A DNA stretch of 57,719 bases, taken from the NCBI GenBank assembly GCA_016840515.1, contig JAEOSF010000019.1:1-57719 (forward strand), written 5' to 3'. Within the stretch, counting starts at the first letter, position 1; every line of letters starts with the position of its first letter. Origin of the DNA: Candidatus Borrarchaeum yapensis. Its GTDB lineage: Archaea; Asgardarchaeota; Sifarchaeia; Borrarchaeales; Borrarchaeaceae. Position numbers and translations under genes: made by a program. A model generated the notes under the pieces. That model was not told the origin of the DNA. It worked only from the letters and a program-made list of their open reading frames with translations, and did not search any database. This document shows positions 34,299-42,455 of this stretch, in pieces.

Positions 34299-34547
34299 AT
34301 GGTTGAAGTAAAGAAAGGCAAGCATATTTTCGGAATTGTTAAAGTAGGCGCACGAGGACAGATTGTTATTCCAAAAAAAGCGAGAGAGATGTTTGAAATA
34401 AAACCAGGAGATAGTTTACTAGTAGTTGGAGATGAAGAAAAAGGAATCGCAATCGTAAAGGCAGATCTGATGAAAAATCTAGCATTGCAAATCTTGGACG
34501 GTCTGGGATATGTTACAGAAAGACTTGGGATCAAAAAGAGGGAATAA
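34299..34547 (+). CDS. AbrB/SpoVT-type DNA-binding protein
   Basis: 82 residues. The swapped-hairpin DNA-binding domain is seen in GIVKVGARGQIVIPKKAREM, then FEIKPGDSLLVVGDEEKGIA. The C-terminal helix (MKNLALQILDGLGYVTERLG) is common in archaeal members found beside methyltransferase or transporter genes. Acts as a dimer on DNA. It lies 8 bp before the next frame, so the two form an operon. Inverted repeats directly upstream suggest it represses its own transcription. Confidence 0.88.
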   Translation: MVEVKKGKHIFGIVKVGARGQIVIPKKAREMFEIKPGDSLLVVGDEEKGIAIVKADLMKNLALQILDGLGYVTERLGIKKRE

Positions 34548-34570
34548 ATGATTAATTGATAGTGATAAGA

Positions 34571-35320
34571 ATGAAAAGTAAGCCCCACTACGGTTATTAT
34601 GCCTTACCCATTATGATCGTTTTATCAGCTCTCATAATACTGGCTGGCATTTTAGTGTTCCTATTTGTCATGCAAATAATTGGGATTATCATTCTGGCAT
34701 TTGGAGTATATCTAGTGGCATCTTATGGGATCTCCATTCATTTCATGAGGCAGGATACAGCTGAAGACATTTCTGAAATTCTTAAACTAGCGGGCAACGA
34801 AAATGTTCTTGATGTCGGCTGTGGATTGGGTAAACTGACAAACGGAATTGCAAAGCAATTGAATAACGGCAAAGTTATTGGAATTGATATTTGGAACAAA
34901 ATGGAGATACCTGGTAACTCTGCTGAAAAAGCCTATGAAAACGCTGAAATAGAAGGTGTTAGAGATAAGGTTGAATTTTCTTTCGGCAATGTTCTGGATG
35001 TACCCTTTACTGATACAAGCTTTGATTTAGTGACCAGTTCTAGCGTCCTGAATAATTTACATGGTATGGATGAAAAACTTAAGGCTTTACAAGAGATCTA
35101 TAGAGTAACAAAACCCGGTGGACGGTTTCTTCTTGTAGAACCTTTAAGAAACTTGAGAGGCTTTTTCACATTCACACCTTTTGCATTCTGGATGCTTTTG
35201 AAAAAAGATGATTGGATAAGGTTACTACAACAGTCAAATTTTGTCGTGCATGATTATCTTTATCGTTATGGCGTGGGTTGGTTCGTTGTTGAAAGACCAA
35301 TCAATACAAAGAGCGTATGA
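34571..35320 (+). CDS. Membrane-anchored class I SAM methyltransferase
   Basis: About 249 residues. Two N-terminal membrane helices (about 12-35 and 38-58 in this frame: LPIMIVLSALIILAGILVF; IGIIILAFGVYLVASYGIS), then a Rossmann methyltransferase: motif I VLDVGCGLGKLT, acidic residue in VIGIDIW, FTDTSFDLVTSSSVLNNLHG, GGRFLLVEPL. ATG 34571 is preferred to the TTG at 34556. AbrB plus membrane methyltransferase pairs recur in archaea and are thought to be functionally linked. Substrate probably a membrane lipid or quinone, by inference from the anchor. Confidence 0.85.
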   Translation: MKSKPHYGYYALPIMIVLSALIILAGILVFLFVMQIIGIIILAFGVYLVASYGISIHFMRQDTAEDISEILKLAGNENVLDVGCGLGKLTNGIAKQLNNGKVIGIDIWNKMEIPGNSAEKAYENAEIEGVRDKVEFSFGNVLDVPFTDTSFDLVTSSSVLNNLHGMDEKLKALQEIYRVTKPGGRFLLVEPLRNLRGFFTFTPFAFWMLLKKDDWIRLLQQSNFVVHDYLYRYGVGWFVVERPINTKSV

Positions 35321-35368
35321 AGGGTGAAAAACTTTATCACCCTTTATCAGGAGATGAAAAATCATCTC
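35320..35368 (+). terminator. Two tandem hairpins after the methyltransferase gene
   Basis: AAGGGTGA (35320-35327) pairs with TCACCCTT (35337-35344), and GAGATGA-AAAA-TCATCTC follows at 35351-35368, both perfect. The first starts at the last base of the gene. A transcript-end or mRNA-stability element is likely; no long U tract follows. Confidence 0.45.
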
Positions 35369-35444
35369 ATCGGAACATTTAATATAGTATCTTTTCTTTA
35401 TTTTCGTTATTCCAAATATAAAAATCAATGATAAGGGATTTAAA

Positions 35445-36041
35445 ATGGCAAGTGAAGAAGATTCAAATGAAATAAGATGTGAGGTTTTTTGGAAAAATCT
35501 AGCCGTTCGATACTGGTACTTTGTTGTAATATTCGGTGTGATCATAATCGGTGCTATTATTGGATTCATTCTTACATTAGATTGGTACGTCGACACTTCA
35601 GCAATTGGTGGTAACGGGTCGTGGACTTTCGATCAATTTTCTATGGGAACCGCTGTATTATGGGTTATTTTCCTATTCCTATGGATAGTGTTACGTGTTG
35701 TATTGCCTACCCTAGCCGTAGCGGGAATCATCATAGCTATAATTTGGTTTGCGGTCCTTCCTCCAGAGCTGAAAGAAGAAATAAAATTAAGATTTAAAGA
35801 AGAACGGCACCATGGTAAAAAAAGCGGTGGTGGTGGAGCATGCGGATTTTTGATATTTATAGGAATTTGCATTTATATCTACATTGATGGAAATTGGCTG
35901 ACTGAATTTGGAAGCCTAAGCATTAGATATTTCATAGACGCGTGGATCACCGTAGTCATATGGGGCTTAATCATATTCGGCATCCCAGCAGTAATAGTAG
36001 GAATTATTTGGTTTGTTCGAAAATGTGGAATATCGGATTAA
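35445..36041 (+). CDS. Membrane protein with four helices, unknown
   Basis: 198 residues with about four membrane helices (25-46, 68-106 as one long or two short, 127-145 and 165-190). A charged cytoplasmic-type loop with a His/Lys patch and a Gly run (ERHHGKKSGGGGACGF) lies before the third helix. ATG after GGGATTTAAA. No family recognised; resembles small multi-helix envelope proteins seen in many archaea. Confidence 0.6.
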   Translation: MASEEDSNEIRCEVFWKNLAVRYWYFVVIFGVIIIGAIIGFILTLDWYVDTSAIGGNGSWTFDQFSMGTAVLWVIFLFLWIVLRVVLPTLAVAGIIIAIIWFAVLPPELKEEIKLRFKEERHHGKKSGGGGACGFLIFIGICIYIYIDGNWLTEFGSLSIRYFIDAWITVVIWGLIIFGIPAVIVGIIWFVRKCGISD

Positions 36042-36102
36042 AACAATTTTATAATCCTTTTTCTATTTTTATTTTTTTAAGTTCTTATGGATTGAACAAC
36101 AC

Positions 36103-36372
36103 CTATTTTTGTCTCTTTGGATAACCCTTCTTAAGATATACGATCTCTCCGCTCACCATATTTCTGATTTCGAGAATTCGATGGAAGGGAATAATCGTCT
36201 CTTCATCATCGAGAGTACAGAGGAAACTTCCAACATAAATTTTTTCAATAAGATGCGCAGGAATCTGTCTTCGATCATTTAACGCTCCACGATGGATATA
36301 TACGATAATGTAATCATTTATATCTTCTTTAGGATCCCATTTCAACTTATTGAGAATGTCTCGTATGAGGAT
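36103..36372 (-). CDS. DUF504 (MJ1316, RNA cyclic-phosphate end recognition) protein
   Basis: About 89 residues. Motifs LNKLKWDPKEDINDYIIVYI, RRQIPAHLIEKI and ETIIPFHRILEIR match DUF504/MJ1316, a small domain linked to recognising RNA 2',3'-cyclic phosphate ends. The first usual start codon (TTG 36345) would cut off conserved residues (ILIRDILNK). Homology extends to 36372, where an ATC codon stands 7 nt after a strong GGAGGT. I therefore place the start there as a non-standard AUC start; a nearby ATA (36366) is an alternative. Convergent with the 35445 gene. Confidence 0.8.
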   Translation of the reverse strand: MLIRDILNKLKWDPKEDINDYIIVYIHRGALNDRRQIPAHLIEKIYVGSFLCTLDDEETIIPFHRILEIRNMVSGEIVYLKKGYPKRQK

Positions 36373-36519
36373 GCTATTACCTCCAAATGGATTAATACAC
36401 GTTCTACTAAAAAGAAATTGTTGTAAAACGAAAAACTTGTGTTAGTCTAGCAGGGAGACTCCATATAAAAGTTAATGCATAATTAAGTTAGTTATTAACG
36501 AACCTATGAAGTGAATTTA

Positions 36520-37089
36520 ATGGAATTTAAATTTAACTTATTTGTATCGGTTATGAAAGGTTTCGAAATACCAGCTTGCGAAGAAATGAAAGATTTATTG
36601 GAACAACTCGGAGATACAAACCCACAAGTAACGACCTCCATAGCACAAGGAATAATTCTTGCGTATACAAACCTTGATCCATTTATTGTGATAAAGAGAA
36701 TAAAGGAATTAATACAGAAGGATAAGTTTCGCTATTTGTTAATCCTTAAAATAAGACCTATTGAAAGTGTTGTTGAAACAGATTTAGAAGAAATCAAGCA
36801 GGTATGTTCGAATCTAGTGGACAAGAAAATTAGGAAAAATGAAACCTTTCGTATCACTCTAGAGAGACGATTTACAAATGTTGCCAGAAATGACCTAATT
36901 ACTGCAGCAGCCTCCAACATAGATCGAAAAGTTGATCTTAAACAGGCAGATAAAATTGTTTTTATAGAGGTTTTAGAGAATTCTGTAGGCATCTCTATAC
37001 TTTCACCAGAGGACGAAGTTTCTATCATTAAAGAACAAGAAAAACGTGATTTCTTGAAGTTTGAAGATCGATTAAAAAAAGATGAATAG
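36520..37089 (+). CDS. THUMP-domain protein (Tan1/COG1818-like)
   Basis: 189 residues, RNA-binding. N-terminal FKFNLFVSVMKGFEIPACEE, then LEQLGDTNPQV and ILAYTNLDPFIVIKRIKELI, followed by the THUMP core (FRYLLILKIRPIESVV, IRKNETFRITLERR, VDLKQADKIVFIEVL and VGISIL). Archaeal homologues of Tan1 help N4-acetylcytidine formation in tRNA. ATG 36520 is chosen over GTG 36511, since it gives the family N-terminus. TATAAAAG near 36464 fits a promoter. A single gene between divergent and convergent neighbours. Confidence 0.85.
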   Translation: MEFKFNLFVSVMKGFEIPACEEMKDLLEQLGDTNPQVTTSIAQGIILAYTNLDPFIVIKRIKELIQKDKFRYLLILKIRPIESVVETDLEEIKQVCSNLVDKKIRKNETFRITLERRFTNVARNDLITAAASNIDRKVDLKQADKIVFIEVLENSVGISILSPEDEVSIIKEQEKRDFLKFEDRLKKDE

Positions 37090-37112
37090 GTCGCAAGCAG
37101 ATCGACCATATT

Positions 37113-38123
37113 TCATATTTCTGCAATCACATTTTCTGGATGCCCTTCTAGATACGCTTTTATGTTTGATAAAGTAGTATCCAGAATTCTTTGTGCCGCT
37201 TCTTGGGTATTAAATGCCACGTGTGGAGTAAATATGACATTCTCTCTTTCAATAATTTCCAAATTCCTTTGAAGGATTCTTTTCTCTTCTTCTGTTAATG
37301 TTTCTCGGGGTTTCATTTTTTCTTCAATAAGAAATTCTTCTCCCTCTATAACATCAAGTCCTGCAGCACTTATGATTCCTTCATCTAACGCGTATTTCAG
37401 TGCGTCGGTGTCTATAAGGCCGCCCCTTGAAGAGTTTATGAGGATAGCACCAGGTTTAATTAGCTTAATGTTATCTTTATTGATCATATGGTGCGTATAT
37501 TTGTTGTACGGTGCATGAAGAGATATTATATCTGAATTTTTTAGCAGTTCTTCAAGAGATACGTATTTATATCCAAGTACTTCACGAGCAAAATCGTTAA
37601 AGATTATATCGTATGCAAGTACGTCCATTCCGAAACCACGCGCAAATTTAATCGCGTATAATCCAATACGCCCAGCGCCAACAACTCCAAACGTTTTCCC
37701 TTTTAGATCGATCCCTTTAAGCCCCTCCATTGAAAAAGTTTTTTGGTCAGATATTTGTGCTTTATGCATCTTCCGTGTTAACGTTAACAGCATTGCAAAA
37801 GCATGCTCTGCAACCGTATTATCGCCGTAAAACGGAACGTTACATACTAAAATTTTTCTTTTGTTACACTCCTCCAGGTCAATATGATCAAATCCGGTGG
37901 ATCTTGTTGTAATAAATTTGAGGTTTGGTAATTTTGCCAAAGCTTCTTTGTAAACCTCTGAGAAAACAAAAACTGAAACACTATCAAAATCCTTCACTTT
38001 GTCTGCGTTTTCTGAGGTTAATGCCTCTGGATAGAATACTAAATCGTGTCCCGGAAGATTTTCCCTAAGATATTTTTCCTCCCAATCCTTAATCTCGAAA
38101 AAAGCAATCTTCAAAATCCTCAC
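37113..38123 (-). CDS. D-isomer-specific 2-hydroxyacid dehydrogenase
   Basis: 336 residues, NAD-dependent, interconverts a 2-oxo acid and a D-2-hydroxy acid; closest in pattern to D-lactate dehydrogenases. Nucleotide loop GVVGAGRIGLYAIKFARGFG. Catalytic Arg in INSSRGGLIDTDAL, Glu in AGLDVIEGEEFL and His in IFTPHVAFNTQEA, all present. GTG start with AGGAGA upstream. Convergent with the THUMP gene. Substrate probably pyruvate or a related oxo acid, unproven. Confidence 0.9.
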   Translation of the reverse strand: MRILKIAFFEIKDWEEKYLRENLPGHDLVFYPEALTSENADKVKDFDSVSVFVFSEVYKEALAKLPNLKFITTRSTGFDHIDLEECNKRKILVCNVPFYGDNTVAEHAFAMLLTLTRKMHKAQISDQKTFSMEGLKGIDLKGKTFGVVGAGRIGLYAIKFARGFGMDVLAYDIIFNDFAREVLGYKYVSLEELLKNSDIISLHAPYNKYTHHMINKDNIKLIKPGAILINSSRGGLIDTDALKYALDEGIISAAGLDVIEGEEFLIEEKMKPRETLTEEEKRILQRNLEIIERENVIFTPHVAFNTQEAAQRILDTTLSNIKAYLEGHPENVIAEI

Positions 38124-38288
38124 CCATATCTCCTATTTAGTGCATTCTTTTCACTCTGTTTTGAAATTTTATAAATGTTTTAATTTATTCGGTAAAAGGT
38201 GGCTTTTTGGCTAAAAATCTCATTCAAAAACTAATTTCGTTCTGATACATGGTATAAAAAAGAAAAGAGGATTTTTAATAGATGATGT

Positions 38289-38969
38289 TTAGCGAACTTT
38301 AGTACGAATTCGTTTAGAAAGGACAGTTAATCCAAGCACTGGAATAGTACAGCATAGCAGAATGGTGCCAAGACAAACTGAAAAACCGCCACTGCCTTGA
38401 TTAATGACTAATACTGGATGATTCCGATCATTTTCTTTTGAAGCGAAGTCGGTCCAATCACCAATCTTGTTTACTGGATCTCTTGCTTTTACCACAATTG
38501 TGACCAGTTGACCCTGCTTTCCTTTAGCAATATCTGTAGCATCCCATTCATTCCATTGAAGTGTGCGACTAACATTGAAAGTGTCTACAGCTTCTGAGTT
38601 ATATGAAGGTGCATTGTTCCAGGTCAGTGTGTCTTCATTCCAATTGGTGTCATCACATTCGTGAATACCAATATATCGCGCCTCCCATGACCATTTCAGA
38701 TAAAGTTTCAACGTTGCCTCTTGAATCGATCCGTCAATCGCTGATAAATCAAACAGCAGATAGGTAATACGAATATAATCATTGCTTAGACGTGCGTCTC
38801 CTACACGAAGATATGTTTCGTCACCATAGTTTTCATCAGGATCTGTAGCTCTAATATAAGTGTCTGCGATTGGTTCTAGTTCAATGTCTTCCTGAGCGGT
38901 AGTTGCACTTACAAAGAACACACTGCCTACGAAAAGTGCGAGTATGATCCAACAACAAATTTTCCTCAT
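38289..38969 (-). CDS. Secreted, membrane-anchored DNRLRE-type protein
   Basis: 226 residues. Signal peptide (about 3-25, ends VSATTAQ), a DNRLRE/carbohydrate-binding-like beta domain (PIADTYIRATDPDENYGDET, YLRVGDARL, ITYLLFDLSAIDGSIQEATL, WNEDTLTWNNAPSYN, EWDATDIAKG) and a C-terminal membrane helix (about 194-217) followed by basic residues, as in anchored surface proteins. Several Asp and Asn could bind calcium. Probably a surface protein binding polysaccharide. Single gene. Confidence 0.82.
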   Translation of the reverse strand: MRKICCWIILALFVGSVFFVSATTAQEDIELEPIADTYIRATDPDENYGDETYLRVGDARLSNDYIRITYLLFDLSAIDGSIQEATLKLYLKWSWEARYIGIHECDDTNWNEDTLTWNNAPSYNSEAVDTFNVSRTLQWNEWDATDIAKGKQGQLVTIVVKARDPVNKIGDWTDFASKENDRNHPVLVINQGSGGFSVCLGTILLCCTIPVLGLTVLSKRIRTKVR

Positions 38970-39152
38970 GGCAAATCCCCGCTGTAAATTTTAACAGTGA
39001 GCTCCTCTTTATATTTTTCTCTAAGATTTTAGGGAGAAACCTTCCAACTGATTTTTTTGCTTGAAGATACTATTTAGAGCAATTATTATGTAGAAAAAAA
39101 AGATATAATTGAAAAAACTATTTATCGATCAACGTTTTTGGAGAATGGGCAT

Positions 39153-40124
39153 ATGGAGAATAAGAATAATTGTCTTTTAATCGAATTGAGCGACATTGTA
39201 AAAGCTCAGCGAATTATTGATGGCCATGTTCACTGGACGCCTATGGTTTCTTCAACATCATTAGGGCAGCGAATTGGGGCAGATCTCCATTTCAAGGCGG
39301 AAGTATTCCAGAAGACTGGATGCTTTAAACCAAGAGGGGCTCTGAACAAACTTAATAGTCTGAATGAGAAGGAGAAAGAACATGGTGTTATTACAATTTC
39401 AGCGGGGAACCATGCACAAGGGTTAGCATATGCTTCATCCTTATATGGGATCAATTCAACAGTAATCATGCCTCAAAACGCTGTAAGAAGCAAAGTCGAG
39501 GCTACAAAAGCTTATGGAGCTGAAGTTATTCTTCATGGCACACATAAAGATCTCATGCCCAAGTGTCGCGAAGTTCAACAGGAACGAGATCTCACCTTGA
39601 TTCATCCCTTTGACGATCTCTTCATTATTGCGGGTCATGGAACCATCGGTCTTGAAATCTTAGAGGATTTACCAATGGTTGAGATGGTTTTAGTCCCTAT
39701 AGGTGGTGGAGGATTAATCTCAGGGATTGCAACAGCAATAAAGTCAAAGAAACCAGATGTTAAGGTCATCGGCGTGGAGCCTACTGGAGCCGCAGTTATG
39801 TCCAAGAGTGTTCAGCAGAATGAAGTTGTCCATTTAGATGAAATAGATACTGTTGCTGACGGTCTAGCCGCTCCTTTTGCGGGGAGATATACCTTGGCAC
39901 ATGTCAAAGAATATGTAGATGAGATCGTACTTGTCTCAGACGAGGAGATTATTGCAGCCTTACGTTTAATTCTAGAACGGTGCAAAATTTTGACAGAACC
40001 CTCAGCGGCTGCCAGTTTTGCGGCACTCCTTTTTGACAAAGTTGTCGTACCGAAAGATTCGTGTGTTGTTTGTGTCTTGAGCGGAGGAAATATCGATATA
40101 AGTCTCCTTAAAAAAATTCTTTGA
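39153..40124 (+). CDS. Threonine ammonia-lyase / serine racemase family enzyme
   Basis: 323 residues, pyridoxal-phosphate enzyme of fold type II. Cofactor Lys in TGCFKPRGALNKL, SAGNHAQGLAYA, the phosphate loop VPIGGGGLISG and the C-terminal CVLSGGNIDI. It lacks the regulatory ACT domain, as do catabolic (TdcB-type) lyases, so it either deaminates Thr/Ser to 2-oxo acids or racemises Ser. The 2-oxo acid would be a substrate for the 2-oxoacid oxidoreductase at 47841. ATG 39153 has GGAG 10 nt upstream; the frame opens at TTG 39138. Confidence 0.9.
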   Translation: MENKNNCLLIELSDIVKAQRIIDGHVHWTPMVSSTSLGQRIGADLHFKAEVFQKTGCFKPRGALNKLNSLNEKEKEHGVITISAGNHAQGLAYASSLYGINSTVIMPQNAVRSKVEATKAYGAEVILHGTHKDLMPKCREVQQERDLTLIHPFDDLFIIAGHGTIGLEILEDLPMVEMVLVPIGGGGLISGIATAIKSKKPDVKVIGVEPTGAAVMSKSVQQNEVVHLDEIDTVADGLAAPFAGRYTLAHVKEYVDEIVLVSDEEIIAALRLILERCKILTEPSAAASFAALLFDKVVVPKDSCVVCVLSGGNIDISLLKKIL

Positions 40125-40290
40125 ATGTAAGTCCCTATCTCGACCCTTGTGAACTATAAATTCTCTGTGGTTCATATACGATTCATTTAAGTTCTTTTTT
40201 TATTTTGGGCTTTGCCAAAGAGGATACAATCTCATTTTTTAAGTTCAAAGTTGCACATAATGCTGTAATATGTTGTGGACATGAGTGAAA

Positions 40291-40743
40291 ATGGTTATCG
40301 AAGATGCTACGAAACTTCTTGCTGAAGCATATAAATACTATATGATGGGAAGACAACTGTTGGAAAAAGGTGATTTCTCTGTCAGCGTTCAAGCGGCTCA
40401 ATCATGCATAGAAATTGCTATTAAATCGCTGTTTAGTTTAATTGATGTGCCTTATCCACCCCTGCATGATTCAACAACAAAAATAAATATGATATTAAAA
40501 AAGCTTGAACTTCCAGAAAGATTTAGTCTGATCACTGAGGGTGCACAGAGACTCATATTCTTATCAAAGCTAAGCAAGACGTTTCATGATTTTTCTCTAT
40601 TTGGTTATCTCGATATCGCTACCAGTAACATTTTTCAAAAACGGGATGCAGTGGTTCTAATTGATTATGCTTTTGAAGCTTGGAACATTTGCAACCGGAT
40701 TGAGGCAGCCGTAAGAAGTAAACAGATCAAAATTTTGAAATAA
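40291..40743 (+). CDS. HEPN-domain protein
   Basis: 150 residues, all helical. LLAEAYKYYMMGRQLLEKGD, SVQAAQSCIEIAIKSLFSLI and the later LIDYAFEAWNICNRIE match HEPN domains, which often act as RNase toxins with a nucleotidyltransferase partner. The usual RNase motif (R-x4-6-H) is not evident, so it may be a non-nuclease member. No partner is adjacent. ATG 40291 has GAGTG close upstream. Confidence 0.75.
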   Translation: MVIEDATKLLAEAYKYYMMGRQLLEKGDFSVSVQAAQSCIEIAIKSLFSLIDVPYPPLHDSTTKINMILKKLELPERFSLITEGAQRLIFLSKLSKTFHDFSLFGYLDIATSNIFQKRDAVVLIDYAFEAWNICNRIEAAVRSKQIKILK

Positions 40744-40944
40744 ACTATTCAATTATCACTGCCTGGCTGCTGCTATAAACTTTATTCAAAAGAGATTTTA
40801 CTTTTTAAAAATCGGATAATATTCTATGATGAAAAGATTAAAATACCGAAAACGTAATAACGGAAGAGCACTTCAAAGAAACGATTACAAAACTAACAAA
40901 GAAACAAAAATAGGCATTTTAAAATAGAATATGAGCGTATCACA

Positions 40945-41388
40945 ATGACTGAAATAAAAATGAGTCCAGAGGAGATAGATGCCCTAAGAAAAGAAATGAT
41001 TGACTTAGCGTATTCGAATAATGGTCAAGAGCAAGAACAAATACTCAAAAATATCTGGGAGGTTCTTGACACATATGAAAAAAAGCATCATTATGACTTA
41101 ATATTTGAAAATCTGACCAGGGAAATTTGTGAACTTTATATTGAGAACGACAGATCAATATCACCAATTCTTGAACCCTTATTTCAAGATTTAAGCCGTT
41201 TAAGTCGTTTAGCTATAAGAGCAATGAACGTCACTGTCATTAGATGGTATTTAAAGCTAAAAGGCAAAGATGAGGTAGTTGAATTACTTGAGACCAATGC
41301 CGGAAAAGAATGGATGGAAAAGAATTTGCAAGAGATTAAGGATTTCGCTTTAAGCAATGATGACGATGAATTAGAAGACCAAGAATAG
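40945..41388 (+). CDS. Unknown helical protein with acidic tail
   Basis: 147 residues, all helical, charged. EEIDALRKEMIDLAYSNNGQ, IWEVLDTYEKKHHYDLIF and SRLAIRAMNVTVIRWYLKLK, ending in an acidic tail (NDDDELEDQE). No family recognised. ATG with GAGCG upstream. Single gene ahead of the secreted-paralogue locus. Confidence 0.55.
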   Translation: MTEIKMSPEEIDALRKEMIDLAYSNNGQEQEQILKNIWEVLDTYEKKHHYDLIFENLTREICELYIENDRSISPILEPLFQDLSRLSRLAIRAMNVTVIRWYLKLKGKDEVVELLETNAGKEWMEKNLQEIKDFALSNDDDELEDQE

Positions 41389-41561
41389 GGGAAAAAAAAA
41401 TCTCTGTTTTTAATAAGTTAGATTATATTTAGTTTTCATCGATTTTTCATTGCGTTAAATGCACCTTTCACGTAATTCAATTCATTTTTAATTGAACCTT
41501 ATGAGATTAATATTTCTTTTTAAGGGAAGAAATTGCCTTTAAGCCAAAGTTTTTAATTATG

Positions 41562-41596
41562 GTAAAAACTGTACTAAAAAAGTTATTAAATATGAG
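41562..41596 (+). promoter_or_regulatory. Conserved upstream element of secreted paralogue 1
   Basis: GTAAAAACTGTACTAAAAAA with the following bases is repeated almost exactly at 43846-43881, in each case about 100 bp before the TTG start of a secreted paralogue. The middle paralogue lacks it. It is probably a shared promoter or operator copied along with the genes. Confidence 0.5.
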
Positions 41597-41666
41597 TGCG
41601 TATTTATCTCACTCTAATTTAATCGTAAATATAAAGCCTAGAGCATTTAAGAAAGGTGAATATGTT

Positions 41667-42158
41667 TTGAGAAAATATACCAGCGTCATAGCGATGCTAT
41701 TTGTGACATTATTTGCAATGACTACCTTTGCCCCTCTTTCAAGCGCTGTCTTTACTCATGAAGATCTAACGATGACACTATTTCTTAACGGTTCAGATGT
41801 ATCAACACATGATACTTTTAATAATCCACTAGTAATAAACCTAGACGAAGATGTTAAAGGAGATTTCTCATTTGCAAATAATGGGGGTACTGTGCATCTA
41901 AACGACATTACTGTTGAACTTTATAATGTTCAGCCTGTTCTTTTCTGGCACTGGGACACAAAATTCTACGAAAATCAATTCGAAGTCGACAAAGACATCC
42001 CTGCAGGATTTGGAACGAAAGCCAGTTTTACTTTGTTCCTAAGCAATGTCGGAGAGAATAAAGAAGCACTTAGAGGACAAACCAATCGCATTGATGTGAC
42101 TCTTAGCTTTGAACGCATTCCAGACTTTACCATAACAGTTTATGTGGAGTTTGTGTAA
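41667..42158 (+). CDS. Secreted paralogue 1 (short, no calcium loop)
   Basis: 163 residues from the TTG at 41667, chosen because AAAGGTGAATATGTT precedes it just as in the other two paralogues; the frame is open from 41559. Signal peptide (IAMLFVTLFAMTTFAPLSSA), then the shared ectodomain: FTHEDLTMTLFLNGSDVS, NGGTVHLNDITVELYNVQPV, ALRGQTNRIDVTL and IPDFTITVYVEFV at the very end. It lacks the Asp-rich loop of paralogues 2 and 3, having a short linker there (FEVDKDIPAGFG). A secreted beta-rich protein of unknown function. Confidence 0.75.
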   Translation: MRKYTSVIAMLFVTLFAMTTFAPLSSAVFTHEDLTMTLFLNGSDVSTHDTFNNPLVINLDEDVKGDFSFANNGGTVHLNDITVELYNVQPVLFWHWDTKFYENQFEVDKDIPAGFGTKASFTLFLSNVGENKEALRGQTNRIDVTLSFERIPDFTITVYVEFV

Positions 42159-42455
42159 TCCTAATTTTTTCTTTTTTATTTTTCCATAAGATCTTCCAGT
42201 TTAATTCAGTACTAGATTAACAGAATAGTAGCAACTCTTGTACCAAAAGTGATTTTTAGTAAAATAAAATCAAATAAAATAGAAAATTCAGTGCCAAACT
42301 TTGAATGGAGTAAAGAATTTCAAAGATTAAGTCCAAAAATATACATAGGGAAAAATTAGAAAACAAAATAATTGCGTAGTGAGGTATTTTATGAGGTAAT
42401 AATAAAGCTCTTTGACACTAAAGTAATAAGACCTCATTTAAATGGTGAATATATT

